The notes beneath the pieces were generated by a model. It searched no databases. It saw only the letters and a program-made list of their open reading frames with translations, and was not told the origin of the DNA. From the NCBI GenBank assembly GCA_026129405.1, contig JAHCID010000002.1:716333-780332 (forward strand): a DNA stretch of 64,000 bases. The letters run 5' to 3'. This stretch comes from a bacterium. Lineage in GTDB: Bacteria; Desulfobacterota; Binatia; DP-6. Below, one piece after another: positions 8,490-17,697 of the stretch (position 1 is the first letter of the stretch; each line of letters starts with the position of its first letter). The translations under genes and the position numbers were made by a program.

Positions 8490-10846
8490 GGCGTCGCCGT
8501 CCGGAGGCGCTGGCGGCCGGCGGTCCAGCGTCGCGGCACCTCGGCGCGCCAGACGCCGGCGGCGAGCGCGATGGTCACTGCATGCTCGCTGCGGTCGGCG
8601 CGCGCCAGGTCGAGACGCCCCGTGCGCAGGCGCAGCACGGCGCTGCCGTCGCGCTTGCGGGCCAGCGTCGCGGCGACGAGGCCGCCCGGCCCCCGGCCGC
8701 GCAGCACGAAGCGGCCGCGCCCGCGGGCGCGCAGCGTGCCGGCGGGCAGCTCCGCGCGCCAGATCTCGTCGTCGTCGGTGAGGGTCACGGTGAGTGTCGC
8801 GCCGGCGGGATCGAGCGCCGCGGGCACGCGGGCGAGGTGCAGGCGCAGGTCGAGCCGATCCTTCCCCGTGCGCTTGCCGAAGCGCAGCGTGCCCTGGACG
8901 CGGCCGACGCCGTCGGGCTGGTACCAGATCGGCGACGTCCAGGCGCGCTCGCGGATGAGCGGCGAGAGGAACGCGTCGTTCGCCTCGCCGAGGCAGCACG
9001 ACGCGAACGCCGGATCCTTGCCCGCTGCCTGCGCCGCGCAGTCGGCCGCGAACGGGTCGACGCCCCGTTCGAGGCACAGGCGCGTGCTCCAGCGGCAGCT
9101 CGGCCGCTCGAGCACGCGGGCGTAGTAGAAGGCGCGCTGCTGCGGGTCGAACTCGGGGTCTTCCCAGCGTGCGCAGAGCTCGGCGGCGCCGGCGCCGGCC
9201 GGTGCACAGGTCGCGGGATCGACGGCCGGGCCGTCGCCGACCGGGCCGGCGACGTCGTAGACGCGCTCGTGCGTCGTGCCGGCGGCGTCGACCCAGCCCT
9301 TCACGATCTGCACGCGCTCGAGATCGACGCCGGCGGGATCCTTCGCCGCCCAGGCGAGGAAGTGCGGGCTGCGCGCGCCGCGCACGGCGCCGAGCTCGCC
9401 GCCCATCGGCGTGCCGGCGGCGTAGCCGGTGCGCACGAGGTCGGGGTCGTCGCAGGAGGCGTCGGGGTAGCTGCCGGCGAAGAAGCGCACGACGGGACGC
9501 CCGCCGCTGGTGGCGAACGTCTCGCGCCGCTTCAGCGCCGAGAAGAGCGCGTCGCGCGAGTTCTCCTCGGCCCACACGCCGGTGAGGCCGCCGGGGTTGG
9601 TGCGCAGCTGGTCGGAGAGCTTCAGCTCGGGCGAGGCGTCGTTGGCGGCCTCGCCGCCCTCCCAGCCGTCCTCGGCGGTGTTGCCGCCGGTGGCGTTGTG
9701 GGTGTCGGTCGAGCCGACGAAGCCCAGGCGGAACGGGTTCGCGCCGAGCGCGTCCTCGAGCGCGAGGCCGTCCTTCAGGGCGTTGCGGATCATGTTGCGG
9801 CGCGGGTACTCGGCGATCGGCGGGACGCCCTGGTTCGGGATCTGCGAGCCGCGCGGCTCGACCTCGAACGTGCACAGCTCGTCGGCGGTGTCGGCGCCGG
9901 CGCCCGCGAGGCGGTCGAAGCGGCACTCGGAGTTGCCCTTCTGCTGGTGGATCTCCGCCAGCGGCTCGATGCGCTGGCGGCGCAGCGCCTCGGCGGCGTC
10001 GACGGGATCGAGCCACTGCTCGCCGTCGCTGAGATTCGGGTTGTGCGGGATGATGACCGCGTCGCAGCCCGTGCCCGCGCCGAGGCACTCGTTCTCGATC
10101 GCCGTCCAGACGCCCTGCGGGATGCCGCCCGTGGCGGTCTCGATGTAGCTCGCCGCCGCCGGCGGCACCTGGGCGTTGCGGAAGACGACGTTGCGGTGGA
10201 GGTGCCGTCCGATCGGCGCCGCCGTGTACTCGTAGCCGACGAAGGTCGTGAAGGCGCAGGCGTCGGTGCGGTCGTAGGCCTCCTCGGCCGCGGCCTGCAT
10301 CTGCTGCCACACCGACACGGCGGCTGCGTCGCAGTCGACGCCGGGGACGTTGCAGACCGCGAGCGCGGGCGCCGGCGGCGGGATGCCGAGCGGGAACATC
10401 CAGCCGATCTGGGTGAGGAAGCGGGCGTCCTGGTCGGGCTCGTGCAGCTCGAGGTTCGTGCACAGGAGCTGCGACGCCGCCGGCGAGCCCGGCGCGTGGC
10501 AGACGGCCACCTCGCCGAAGAACTCGGCGTGGTCGGTGACCGCGGCGAAGTCGAGCGGCCGGTCGATGGTGGCGGTGCGCGTCTGCTCCTCCTGCGCGTC
10601 GGCCACCGGCACCTCGGCGCCGCGCGCGAACGCGTACGCCGCCCGCGCGTCGAGCCGCGTGCCGTAGATGTAGGCGTCGACCGACGCGGCGGTGTGGATG
10701 TGGAGGTCGCCGAAGAACGGCCGGCGCAGCGGAGCCTGCGCGGCGCAGGCGGCACGCGACTCGGTGCGCGACCAGGGCGGCGTCTCGGCGTGCGCGAGCG
10801 GGCTCGCGACGGCGAGGGCGACGAGCGCGGCGGCGAGCCGCCTCAT
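8486..10846 (-). CDS. DUF3604 secreted PHP-like metallohydrolase (copy 1)
   Basis: A 786-residue exported protein: signal peptide (to about residue 20), then the DUF3604 domain. The metal-binding start FGDLHIHT (His49, His51) is typical of PHP-type phosphoesterase/amidohydrolase folds. Further putative ligands are AAVTDHAEFFGE, the VGYEY block, STDTHN and GLTGVWAEEN. About 150 residues at the C-terminus, beyond the SPIWYQ motif, form a beta-rich domain that copy 2 (38.7 kb) lacks. The ATG overlaps the HupE stop and the stop overlaps the PpiC start, so the three genes are translationally coupled. Predicted periplasmic or surface-located and metal-dependent; the substrate is unknown to me for any family member. 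Confidence 0.86.
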   Translation of the reverse strand: MRRLAAALVALAVASPLAHAETPPWSRTESRAACAAQAPLRRPFFGDLHIHTAASVDAYIYGTRLDARAAYAFARGAEVPVADAQEEQTRTATIDRPLDFAAVTDHAEFFGEVAVCHAPGSPAASQLLCTNLELHEPDQDARFLTQIGWMFPLGIPPPAPALAVCNVPGVDCDAAAVSVWQQMQAAAEEAYDRTDACAFTTFVGYEYTAAPIGRHLHRNVVFRNAQVPPAAASYIETATGGIPQGVWTAIENECLGAGTGCDAVIIPHNPNLSDGEQWLDPVDAAEALRRQRIEPLAEIHQQKGNSECRFDRLAGAGADTADELCTFEVEPRGSQIPNQGVPPIAEYPRRNMIRNALKDGLALEDALGANPFRLGFVGSTDTHNATGGNTAEDGWEGGEAANDASPELKLSDQLRTNPGGLTGVWAEENSRDALFSALKRRETFATSGGRPVVRFFAGSYPDASCDDPDLVRTGYAAGTPMGGELGAVRGARSPHFLAWAAKDPAGVDLERVQIVKGWVDAAGTTHERVYDVAGPVGDGPAVDPATCAPAGAGAAELCARWEDPEFDPQQRAFYYARVLERPSCRWSTRLCLERGVDPFAADCAAQAAGKDPAFASCCLGEANDAFLSPLIRERAWTSPIWYQPDGVGRVQGTLRFGKRTGKDRLDLRLHLARVPAALDPAGATLTVTLTDDDEIWRAELPAGTLRARGRGRFVLRGRGPGGLVAATLARKRDGSAVLRLRTGRLDLARADRSEHAVTIALAAGVWRAEVPRRWTAGRQRLRTATP

Positions 10847-11879
10847 CCGACCAGCACCGCCACGCGCTCGAGGCACCAGTAGGTGGCGAGCGCGCCCATC
10901 GCGGTGACCGGCGCCGCGCGCAGCCAGCCGGGAGCGGGCAGGGGCAGGCGCCGCCCCGCGGCGAGGACGGCGAGCACCGCGACCACGAACGCGAGCTGCC
11001 CCAGCTCGACGCCGCCGTTGAAGCCGACGAGCGCCAGCGGCACGTCGCCCGACGGCAGCCCCGCCTCGCGCAGGGCGGCGGCGAAGCCGAGCCCGTGCAG
11101 CAGCCCGAAGCCGCCCGCGGCGATCCACGGCCAGCGTGCGATCGCCCCGCGCCGCGCGGGCGGCCGCGCGACCTCGAGCGCCAGCACCCAGACGCTGAGC
11201 GCGATCAGCACCTCGACGGGCGCGGCGGGGACGTCGGCGAGCCCGAGCGCGGCCAGCGACAGCGTCACGCTGTGGCCGAGGGTGAACGCCGTCACCGTGC
11301 CGGCCACGCGGCGTAGCGTGCCGCCGAGCAGCACGAGGCCGAAGACGAAGAGCAGATGGTCCGGGCCCGACAGGATGTGGCGGACGCCGAGCCGGCCGTA
11401 GTCGCCGAGCACGGTGCGCGCCGTCGGGCGGGCGGGAATCGTCATGCGGGGTTCCTCCGCGGTGAGTAGTCGTTGGACGAGGCGGCCGTCGGCGAGACGC
11501 ACGCGCACGAGGGCGTCGTGGCCCGCGCTCTCGAGCCCGGCGACGGCGAGCTCCGCGCCCGTGAGGCCGCCGGGCGGACAGGCGACGCTCCAGCGCGTGC
11601 GGCGCGCGCTGGCGCTGGCGCGGCGCGCGGCGCCGTGAGCGGCGTGCAGTCCGCCGGCAGCGACGGCGTCACGCGCGCGCCGCGCACCTGGAGACGGCTC
11701 GTCTGCCAGGTGACGCGTGCGGTGCCGTTCGGCCGCTGCACGACCTCGAGCAGCGCCGGCGCCAGCGGGTGGGCGTGCGCGGCCGCCGGCAGGACGGCGA
11801 GGAGGACGGCGACGACGGCGCGCACGCGCCGCCCCCGCGCCGTCCTCGAACGCTTCGCGTGACCGGCGAGCCGCCGCAT
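10843..11879 (-). CDS. HupE/UreJ-family membrane protein (copy 1), with one frameshift
   Basis: First gene of the reverse cassette. The N-terminus is read in one frame: hydrophobic signal VVAVLLAVLPAAAHA, then HPLAPALLEVVQR and SLPADCTPL. Near 11605-11640, in a GC-alternating stretch, the sense passes to another frame with WSVACPPGGLTGAELAVAGL. It then continues cleanly through about six transmembrane helices to the end. Family hallmarks are LSGPDHLLFVFGLVLL, TAFTLGHSVTLSLAALG and GFGLLHGLGFAAALREAG. Copy 2 at 42.2 kb is intact and colinear, which confirms the shift. HupE/UreJ proteins are linked to Ni/Co uptake, but this branch (HupE_UreJ_2) is untested. The start could also be the GTG at 11825. 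Confidence 0.7.
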
Positions 11880-12002
11880 CGTCCACGGGCGACATGCCAC
11901 GGTTCGCGCGCGGCGGGCCAGCGAAACCGCTATCGCCTTGCGACGCGGCGCGGCTCCCCGCTACTCCTCGCGCATGCATGCCTCCGCCGCATCGATGGCG
12001 CC

Positions 12003-12725
12003 GTGAGCTGGGTGCTCGCCGCCCTCGCCGGGCTGGTCGCCGCCGTCGTCGGCTGGGGCGTCGCCGCGGCGCTCGGCGTCTGGCTCGCCGGGCTCGCCGG
12101 CATGAGCGATTTCGAGGGCGCGCGCGGGATGTTCGCGGCCTTCGTCGTGGGCCCGCTCGGCGGTCTCGTCGCGATGGTGCTCGCGGTGTGGGGCGTGCTG
12201 CGCGTCGGCCGTGGCCGTGCGGCCCTGGGCGCGACGCTCGCGCGCGTCGGCGCGGTGCTCCTCGGCATCGTCGCGGCCGTCGCCGGCGCGATCGTGCTGC
12301 GGCTCCAGCTCTCCGACACCTACACGAACGAGCTGCCGCCGACGCTGGCGTTCGAGGTCCGTGCGCCGGCCGCGATGGTGCCCGACGACCGCGCCGCCGT
12401 CCGCATCGAGATCAACACCGACAAGAATGCGGCCGACGCGCTGCTCACCGAGGTGCGCGACGACGGCGGCGAGCGTGTCGTCGTGGGACGGGTCGAGCTG
12501 GCGATGAAGACGCGCTCGCGCCTGCTCGTCGTCCGGCTGCCCGGCCAGCCGGTGCGGCTGTTCTCGCTGTCGCTCGGCCGCGATCCGGCCTCGACGCCGG
12601 CGCTCGGCGACTGGACGCACGCGCGCTGGATCGATCGCCGCGAGGACGGCGGTCAGCCCGAGGCCGCGCCGGCCGACGATCCCGTCGCGCTGCGCTGGCG
12701 CGTCCGGCGCGCCGGGGAGCCCTGA
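12003..12725 (+). CDS. Membrane protein of unknown function
   Basis: A 240-residue protein not recognised. Three hydrophobic helices lie in the first ~100 residues (WVLAALAGLVAAVVGWGVAA; FAAFVVGPLGGLVAMVLAVW; GAVLLGIVAAVAGAIVL). A soluble, probably beta-rich periplasmic or cytosolic domain follows (LPPTLAFEVRAPAAMVPDD, then RSRLLVVRLPGQPVRLFSL, ending DPVALRWRVRR). The GTG start gives a protein that opens directly with a helix; the frame is open further upstream but that part is not protein-like. It stands alone between HupE and the PPOX-fold gene. Confidence 0.6.
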   Translation: MSWVLAALAGLVAAVVGWGVAAALGVWLAGLAGMSDFEGARGMFAAFVVGPLGGLVAMVLAVWGVLRVGRGRAALGATLARVGAVLLGIVAAVAGAIVLRLQLSDTYTNELPPTLAFEVRAPAAMVPDDRAAVRIEINTDKNAADALLTEVRDDGGERVVVGRVELAMKTRSRLLVVRLPGQPVRLFSLSLGRDPASTPALGDWTHARWIDRREDGGQPEAAPADDPVALRWRVRRAGEP

Positions 12726-12774
12726 CCGCGCTCCGCTGGCGTCCGCGCCGGGGCGCTGTCATGGAGGGACGCCA

Positions 12775-13152
12775 ATGCCGACGCCCCTCGACGCCGACCC
12801 GTACGTCAGTCTGCGTAGCTGGAAGCGCGACGGCGGCGGCGTCGACACGCCGGTCTGGGCGGCGCCGCTGGATGGGCGTCTCGTCGTGTTCACCCTGCGC
12901 GAGTCGTTCAAGGTGAAGCGCATCCGCCGCAACCCGGCCGTCGCGCTGGCGCGCTGCTCGATGCTCGGCGCCGTCTCCGGGCCGTGGTACCCGGGCACGT
13001 GCCGGCTGGTCGCCGATGCGGCGCGCGAGGTGCGCGCCTACGCCGCGCTCGAGGCCAAGTACGGCTGGCAGATGCGGCTCGGCACGCTGCTCCGCCGCCT
13101 CGTCGGCGGCCTCGAGCGCCGCGTGATCCTCGAGATCACGCTCGACGCCTGA
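12775..13152 (+). CDS. PPOX-class F420/FMN-dependent oxidoreductase-like protein
   Basis: A 125-residue split-barrel protein. The order YVSLRSWKRDGGGVDTPVWAA, LVVFTLRESFKVKRIRRNPAVALARC, GTCRLVADAA and KYGWQMRLGTLLRRLV matches the small PPOX-class proteins (F420-dependent oxidoreductase-like, often called Rv3369/Rv1155-type relatives). They bind a flavin or deazaflavin at a dimer interface and reduce small substrates. Only the family assignment is supported here; whether the host makes F420 cannot be told from this window. An AGGGACG-type ribosome-binding site lies just upstream. Confidence 0.8.
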   Translation: MPTPLDADPYVSLRSWKRDGGGVDTPVWAAPLDGRLVVFTLRESFKVKRIRRNPAVALARCSMLGAVSGPWYPGTCRLVADAAREVRAYAALEAKYGWQMRLGTLLRRLVGGLERRVILEITLDA

Positions 13153-13161
13153 CGGCGGCGC

Positions 13162-14706
13162 TCAGCGCAGGTCCGGGGCGTACTCGCCCGCGTCGTAGGC
13201 GGTGCAGAAGGCCGCCTCATCGCCCTGGAAGCGCGGATCGAGCGGCACCAGCGCGCGACGGACGGCGCGCCAGAGGCGGGTGGTGTCCTCCTGCGTCCCC
13301 ATGTCCTTCGCGACCAGGACGAGGTCGAGCCCGCGGTGGCCGATGATGAACTGCCCGAACAGCCCGAGCGCCGCCCACACGCCGGCGTCGTACCGCTGCG
13401 TGCACGGGCGTCCCGACACGAAGCCGCAGTCGGGCGCCTCCGAGAGGCCGTGCGGATAGGTTCCGTAGATCGCGGGCGGCGCGCACTGCGAGAGGCCGTC
13501 CTCGGAGTCGATGGCGAGCCAGGTGAGATAGCCGTAGGCGTAGTTGGTGTCCTCGAACGAGGGATGGGTCATGCGGTAGATCCACTCCGACGACAGGATG
13601 CGCTCGCCGTTCCAGAGCCCGCCGTTCAGCATGAGGAGGCCGACGCGCGCCATGTCGCGCACCGTCGTCTCCCAGGTGAAGCCGTACACCTTGTTGGCGT
13701 CGCCGTTGGTCCAGGTCGACGCGTGCATGCCGAGCGGCGCATAGAGGTAGCGCTGCGTGAACTCCTCGAGGTTCGTGCCGAGGCGCTCCGGATCCTGCTG
13801 GAGCGCGGTGGTCACGACGTCGCTCAGGCGATTGATCTGCACGCCGCCGACGATGTCGTACTGGTAGGTGCGCTGGCCGTAGGCGAGGTTCGCGTTGTGC
13901 CCGATCATCGCCAGCACGTGCGCGAGGTGTGCGTCGGGGTTGAACGTGAACTCGTCGAGCCAGTGGTCGACGCGGTCGAGGTCCGAGATCGGGCCGGTCT
14001 TGCGGCCAGTCCGCGGCAGGTTGCGCGTCTCCCAGGCCGCGATGCCGGTGACGAGCGCGCCCAGCGTCTTCGTGGTCGAGAACGCCTCGTTCACCTCGTC
14101 GACGGTGCGCGGCGGCGGGTAGTACTCGTGGCAGAGCTTGCCGTGACGGATCACCGCGAACGGGCGGTCGAGCGCCCCGTTCGCCTCGGCGAGGATGACC
14201 GGGTCGAGGCCGCACTCGGCGGCGACGCGAGCGGTGGGCACGGGCTCCCACGCCGCCGTGCCCGGATCGTCGAGCGGCGGCGGCCCGCAGGCCGCGTCGG
14301 GACGGCAGGCGTCGGCGGTGGTCGGATTCGCCGTGCACACCGTGCCCGTGCGGCAGCGGCCGGCGTTCTTGACGATGCGGCCCCGCACGTCGCCGCGCTT
14401 CTCCTCGCAGCAGACGACCGCGTCGCCGCGGCCGCAGGTCGCCGCCGCTTCGCAGCGGTGCGCGGCCTTCGCGCACGCGCGCGGCACCTCGCCCGACTTG
14501 ATGGCCCCGTTCGTCACCTGCTTCACGCAGCGTACCCACGCGCGGCGCGATGCAGCGGCCGCGCAGTCGCAGCGGGCGCTGATCCGTGCCCGCAGGTCGT
14601 CGATGGCGAGCTGGTCGGGGCACTTCTTGCTGGTGCAGGCGGCGGACGCAGGCTGGGCGACCGCCAGCGCCGCGAGGAGCAGGGCGGCCGGGACGAGACG
14701 AAGCAT
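13162..14706 (-). CDS. Secreted beta-lactamase-family serine hydrolase with N-terminal cysteine-rich helical domain
   Basis: A 514-residue exported protein. After the signal peptide (ends ASA, about residue 22) comes a ~120-residue helical cysteine-rich region with about 15 cysteines (CTSKKCPDQ, CDCAAAASRRAWVRC, CCEEKRG). From about residue 160 a beta-lactamase/DD-peptidase fold follows: active-site S210-T-T-K213 in AFSTTKTLG, then a long catalytic domain with DMARVGLLMLNGG. Class C-like members include esterases, DD-peptidases and nylonases, so the substrate is open. The cysteine-rich segment resembles the N-terminus of the di-haem cytochrome at 36.9-38.6 kb. An alternative ATG lies four codons upstream. 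Confidence 0.82.
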   Translation of the reverse strand: MLRLVPAALLLAALAVAQPASAACTSKKCPDQLAIDDLRARISARCDCAAAASRRAWVRCVKQVTNGAIKSGEVPRACAKAAHRCEAAATCGRGDAVVCCEEKRGDVRGRIVKNAGRCRTGTVCTANPTTADACRPDAACGPPPLDDPGTAAWEPVPTARVAAECGLDPVILAEANGALDRPFAVIRHGKLCHEYYPPPRTVDEVNEAFSTTKTLGALVTGIAAWETRNLPRTGRKTGPISDLDRVDHWLDEFTFNPDAHLAHVLAMIGHNANLAYGQRTYQYDIVGGVQINRLSDVVTTALQQDPERLGTNLEEFTQRYLYAPLGMHASTWTNGDANKVYGFTWETTVRDMARVGLLMLNGGLWNGERILSSEWIYRMTHPSFEDTNYAYGYLTWLAIDSEDGLSQCAPPAIYGTYPHGLSEAPDCGFVSGRPCTQRYDAGVWAALGLFGQFIIGHRGLDLVLVAKDMGTQEDTTRLWRAVRRALVPLDPRFQGDEAAFCTAYDAGEYAPDLR

Positions 14707-15038
14707 GGCGCGCTCCATACCGTCTCGATGCCCGTGGATGCGAGCGGGAAGCGCGCGTCCGGTCGCGGGCGATGGCCGAAGCGCTGCGGCGGCGGGCGGG
14801 CGCTGCGGTGTGTAGCGCGCCTGCGCACCGGCGGGAACGCGTGCGGGCGCTCCATGGCACCGCCGCGTCGCCGGCGCCGTGGACCCGGCCATAGGCGCGC
14901 CGCCGCCCGGCGGTCGCCGGCCACGGCGGGCGTCGCCACGAGCCGGTGCGACCCCGGCGTCGCGTCCGACGAACCGGCTGAGCATGCCGCCGTGCGCCCG
15001 GACGGGCCTGCGCGGCCGCGTTGTGCTATGCGCCGTCC
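14707..15038. other. Divergent intergenic region
   Basis: This 332-base gap separates the divergent serine hydrolase and FAD monooxygenase genes and presumably holds both promoters. It is GC-rich throughout. I see no convincing -35/-10 pair, hairpin, RNA gene or protein-like short frame in it. Confidence 0.5.
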
Positions 15039-16682
15039 ATGGTCGAACCATCGCTCGATGTGCTCGTCGTCGGCGCCGGTCCCGTCGGGCTGACGCTCGC
15101 CGCCGCGCTCACGCATCACGGCGTTCGCTGTCGGCTCGTCGAGAAGGCGCCGGTGCCGAGCGACAAGTCGAAGGCACTCGCCGTCTGGACGCGATCGATG
15201 GAGCTGCTCGACGGCCTCGGGCTGGCCGACGCGTTCCTGCAGACCGGGCTCAGGATCGGCGGCGGCAGCATGTACGCCGGCGGCAAGCGCCTCGTGCACC
15301 TGGATCTCACCGGGACGGAGAGCCCGTTCGGCTTCCCGCTCATGATCCCGCAGAACGAGACCGAGCGGCTGCTGGCGGAGCACCTCGCCGGCGCGGGCGT
15401 GGCGGTGGAGCGCGGCGTCGAGCTGACCGGCTTCGTCGAGACGGCCGACGCCGTGCAGGCGACGCTCCGCCATCCCGACGGCCGCGACGAGACGCTGGTC
15501 GTGCCGTGGCTCGTCGGCTGCGACGGCGCCCACAGCACGGTCCGGCACACGCTCGGCATGGAGTTCGCCGGGCATCCGGACCCGAGCGATTGGATGCTCG
15601 CCGACGTCCACGTCGCGGGCGACCTCGCGCGCGACGAGGTCAGCATCTTCTGGAACGACGAGGGCGTGCTCGCGGTGTTCCCGATCGATCGCCGCCGCGT
15701 GCGCCTGATCGCCGATCAGGGCATCGCGCAGCCGGGGAAGCCGGAGGCGGAGGTCACGCTGGCCCATGCGCAGGCGGTCCTCGATGCGCGCGGCCCCGGC
15801 GGTCTGGTGTTGTCCGATCCCATCTGGCTCACGAACTTCCGCATCAACGAGCGCAAGGTGGCCGAGTATCGCCGCGGCCGCGTGATGCTCGCCGGCGACG
15901 CCGCGCACATCCACAGCCCGGCCGGCGGGCAGGGCATGAACACCGGCATGCAGGATGCGTTCAACCTCGCGTGGAAGCTCGCCCTGATCCAGCGCGGCCG
16001 CGGCCAGACCGAGCCGCTGCTCCGCAGCTACTCCGTCGAGCGCAGCGCCGTCGGCGATCAGGTCCTGCGCAACGCCGAGCGCTTCACGACGATCGCCACG
16101 CTGCGCAGCCCGATCGCACGCTGGCTGCGGGACCACATCGCCCCGATCGTCGGCGCCTTCGGCGCCGTCCAGGAGCGGGTGCGCAACGAATGGTGGGAGC
16201 TGTCGATCAACTATCGGCAGAGTCCGCTCTCGTGGGAGCAGTGGCCGCCGCACGGCGGCGGCCTGCCGGCCGGCGATCGCCTGTGCGACGCCCCGCTCAC
16301 GGCGCCCGACGGCGACGCGACCTCGGTCTTCACGGTGCTGCGCGGCGCGCGCCGGCAGGCGCTGCTCCTGATCCCCGCGTCGCACGCGCGCGACGCCGTC
16401 GCGCGCCTGGCGGCGATCGCTGCCGACGCGGCCGGCGCCTTCCCGGACCTGCTCGACGCCCACGTCGTCCTCCCCGCCGGCAGCGCGCCGACGCTGGAGA
16501 CGCCGGGCGTGTGCACGTGGATCGACACCGAGGGCCGCCTCCACGACAGGCTGCACGCGACGGTGGCGACCCTCGTCGTCGTGCGGCCCGACGGCTACGT
16601 CGGCTTCCGCTGCCAGCCGGCCGACGGCCACGGGCTGCTGGCGTATCTGGGGCGGTACCTGGTGGGCGGCGGCGCGGGCTGA
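15039..16682 (+). CDS. FAD-dependent aromatic-type monooxygenase (PheA/TfdB family)
   Basis: A 547-residue flavoprotein monooxygenase of the p-hydroxybenzoate hydroxylase-like fold. The FAD-binding GxGxxG is VVGAGPVGLTLA at residues ~9-20, the DG motif is WLVGCDGAHSTVR, and the GD motif reads GRVMLAGDAAHIHSPAGGQGMNTGMQDAFNLAWKL. A C-terminal thioredoxin-like domain (about 400-547) is typical of the PheA/TfdB and RdmE subgroup. It should hydroxylate an aromatic or polyketide-like ring using NAD(P)H and O2. There is no adjacent ring-cleavage or polyketide gene, so the substrate remains unknown. The start is fixed by the FAD motif. Confidence 0.9.
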   Translation: MVEPSLDVLVVGAGPVGLTLAAALTHHGVRCRLVEKAPVPSDKSKALAVWTRSMELLDGLGLADAFLQTGLRIGGGSMYAGGKRLVHLDLTGTESPFGFPLMIPQNETERLLAEHLAGAGVAVERGVELTGFVETADAVQATLRHPDGRDETLVVPWLVGCDGAHSTVRHTLGMEFAGHPDPSDWMLADVHVAGDLARDEVSIFWNDEGVLAVFPIDRRRVRLIADQGIAQPGKPEAEVTLAHAQAVLDARGPGGLVLSDPIWLTNFRINERKVAEYRRGRVMLAGDAAHIHSPAGGQGMNTGMQDAFNLAWKLALIQRGRGQTEPLLRSYSVERSAVGDQVLRNAERFTTIATLRSPIARWLRDHIAPIVGAFGAVQERVRNEWWELSINYRQSPLSWEQWPPHGGGLPAGDRLCDAPLTAPDGDATSVFTVLRGARRQALLLIPASHARDAVARLAAIAADAAGAFPDLLDAHVVLPAGSAPTLETPGVCTWIDTEGRLHDRLHATVATLVVVRPDGYVGFRCQPADGHGLLAYLGRYLVGGGAG

Positions 16683-16697
16683 GCCCGGCGCGGGGCC

Positions 16698-17498
16698 TCA
16701 CCCGGAGGCGACCACCTCGCCGTGCAGCACGGCGAAGAACGCGTCGGGTCGCGCCGCCCAGCGCCGCCAAGCGGCGGCGATCTCGGCCAGCTCGCCCTCG
16801 CTGGCGAGGCCGTACGCGACGGCCTGCTCGGCGAACGCGGACAGCTCGCAGCGGTCGGCCCACAGCCCGCCCCACCAGGCGCACGACTTCGCGTCGGCGT
16901 AGGTCCAGGTGGAGCTCGAGGCGCGCACGCGCGTGAAGCCGGCGGCGAGCGCCCACGCCTTCAGCAGCGGGCCGGCGTCGGGCTCGGCGCCGTTGCGGCG
17001 GGCCACCCGGCGGTAGACGTCGAGCCAGCGCCCCAGAAGCGGGTCGGCCGGGGCCCACGAGAAGCGGGCGTAGTCGCTGTCGCGTGCGGCGAGGACGCCG
17101 GACGGCCGCAGCACGCGTCGCATCTCGCGCAGCGCCGCCACCGGGTCCGTGAGGTGCTGGAGCACCTGGTGGGCGTGCACCACGTCGAACGACGCCTCCG
17201 CGAACGGCAGCGCGTAGACGTCGCCGACGCGCAGCACGACGTCGACGCCGGCGCTGGTCGCGTGCTCCCGCGCCTGTGCGACCACGGCGGGGGCGCGGTC
17301 GATGCCGACGGTGCGGCCGGGCGCCGTGCGGCGGGCGAGGTCGACGGTGATGGTGCCCGGCCCGCAGCCCACGTCGAGCAGGTCGAAGCCCGCGCGCAGG
17401 TGCGGCAGGAGGTACGCCGCGGAGTTCTCGGCGGTGCGCCAGACGTGGCTGCGCAGCACCGACTCGTGATGTCCGTGGGTATAGACGTCGGCGGGCAC
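16698..17498 (-). CDS. Class I SAM-dependent methyltransferase
   Basis: A 266-residue methyltransferase with motif I LLDVGCGPGTITVDLA, the acidic ribose-binding residue in TVGIDRAP, motif GDVYALPFAEASFDVVHAHQVLQHLTDP and post-motif REMRRVLRPSGVLAARD. This is the UbiE/Methyltransf_11 type. It is the third gene of a reverse operon after the acyl-CoA dehydrogenase and the SEC-C protein, with a 3-base gap. The acceptor molecule cannot be predicted. Confidence 0.88.
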   Translation of the reverse strand: MPADVYTHGHHESVLRSHVWRTAENSAAYLLPHLRAGFDLLDVGCGPGTITVDLARRTAPGRTVGIDRAPAVVAQAREHATSAGVDVVLRVGDVYALPFAEASFDVVHAHQVLQHLTDPVAALREMRRVLRPSGVLAARDSDYARFSWAPADPLLGRWLDVYRRVARRNGAEPDAGPLLKAWALAAGFTRVRASSSTWTYADAKSCAWWGGLWADRCELSAFAEQAVAYGLASEGELAEIAAAWRRWAARPDAFFAVLHGEVVASG

Positions 17499-17501
17499 GC
17501 G

Positions 17502-17696
17502 CTATCGCGGCGGGTCGGCGCCGGCGGCGCCGTGACACTTCTTGTGCTTGCGGCCGCTGCCGCAGGGGCAGGGATCGTTGCGCCCCACCTTGGGCTCGGC
17601 GCGCCGCACGGGCTCCTGCGGCGGATGCTCGTGCGCGCAGTCGGGGCCGTGGACGTGGGCGTCGCGGGACGTGGTCCGGACCGTGGTCATCGACAC
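17502..17696 (-). CDS. Small SEC-C motif metal-binding protein
   Basis: A 64-residue protein whose C-terminal third is a SEC-C zinc-binding motif, [19 protein letters not shown], as at the end of SecA. The N-terminal half is rich in histidine ([15 protein letters not shown]) and may bind a further metal ion. It sits between the acyl-CoA dehydrogenase stop and the methyltransferase start with gaps of 1-3 bases. SEC-C domains bind zinc and mediate protein or ribosome contacts; nothing more specific can be said. Confidence 0.82.
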   Translation of the reverse strand: MSMTTVRTTSRDAHVHGPDCAHEHPPQEPVRRAEPKVGRNDPCPCGSGRKHKKCHGAAGADPPR

Positions 17697-17697
17697 C

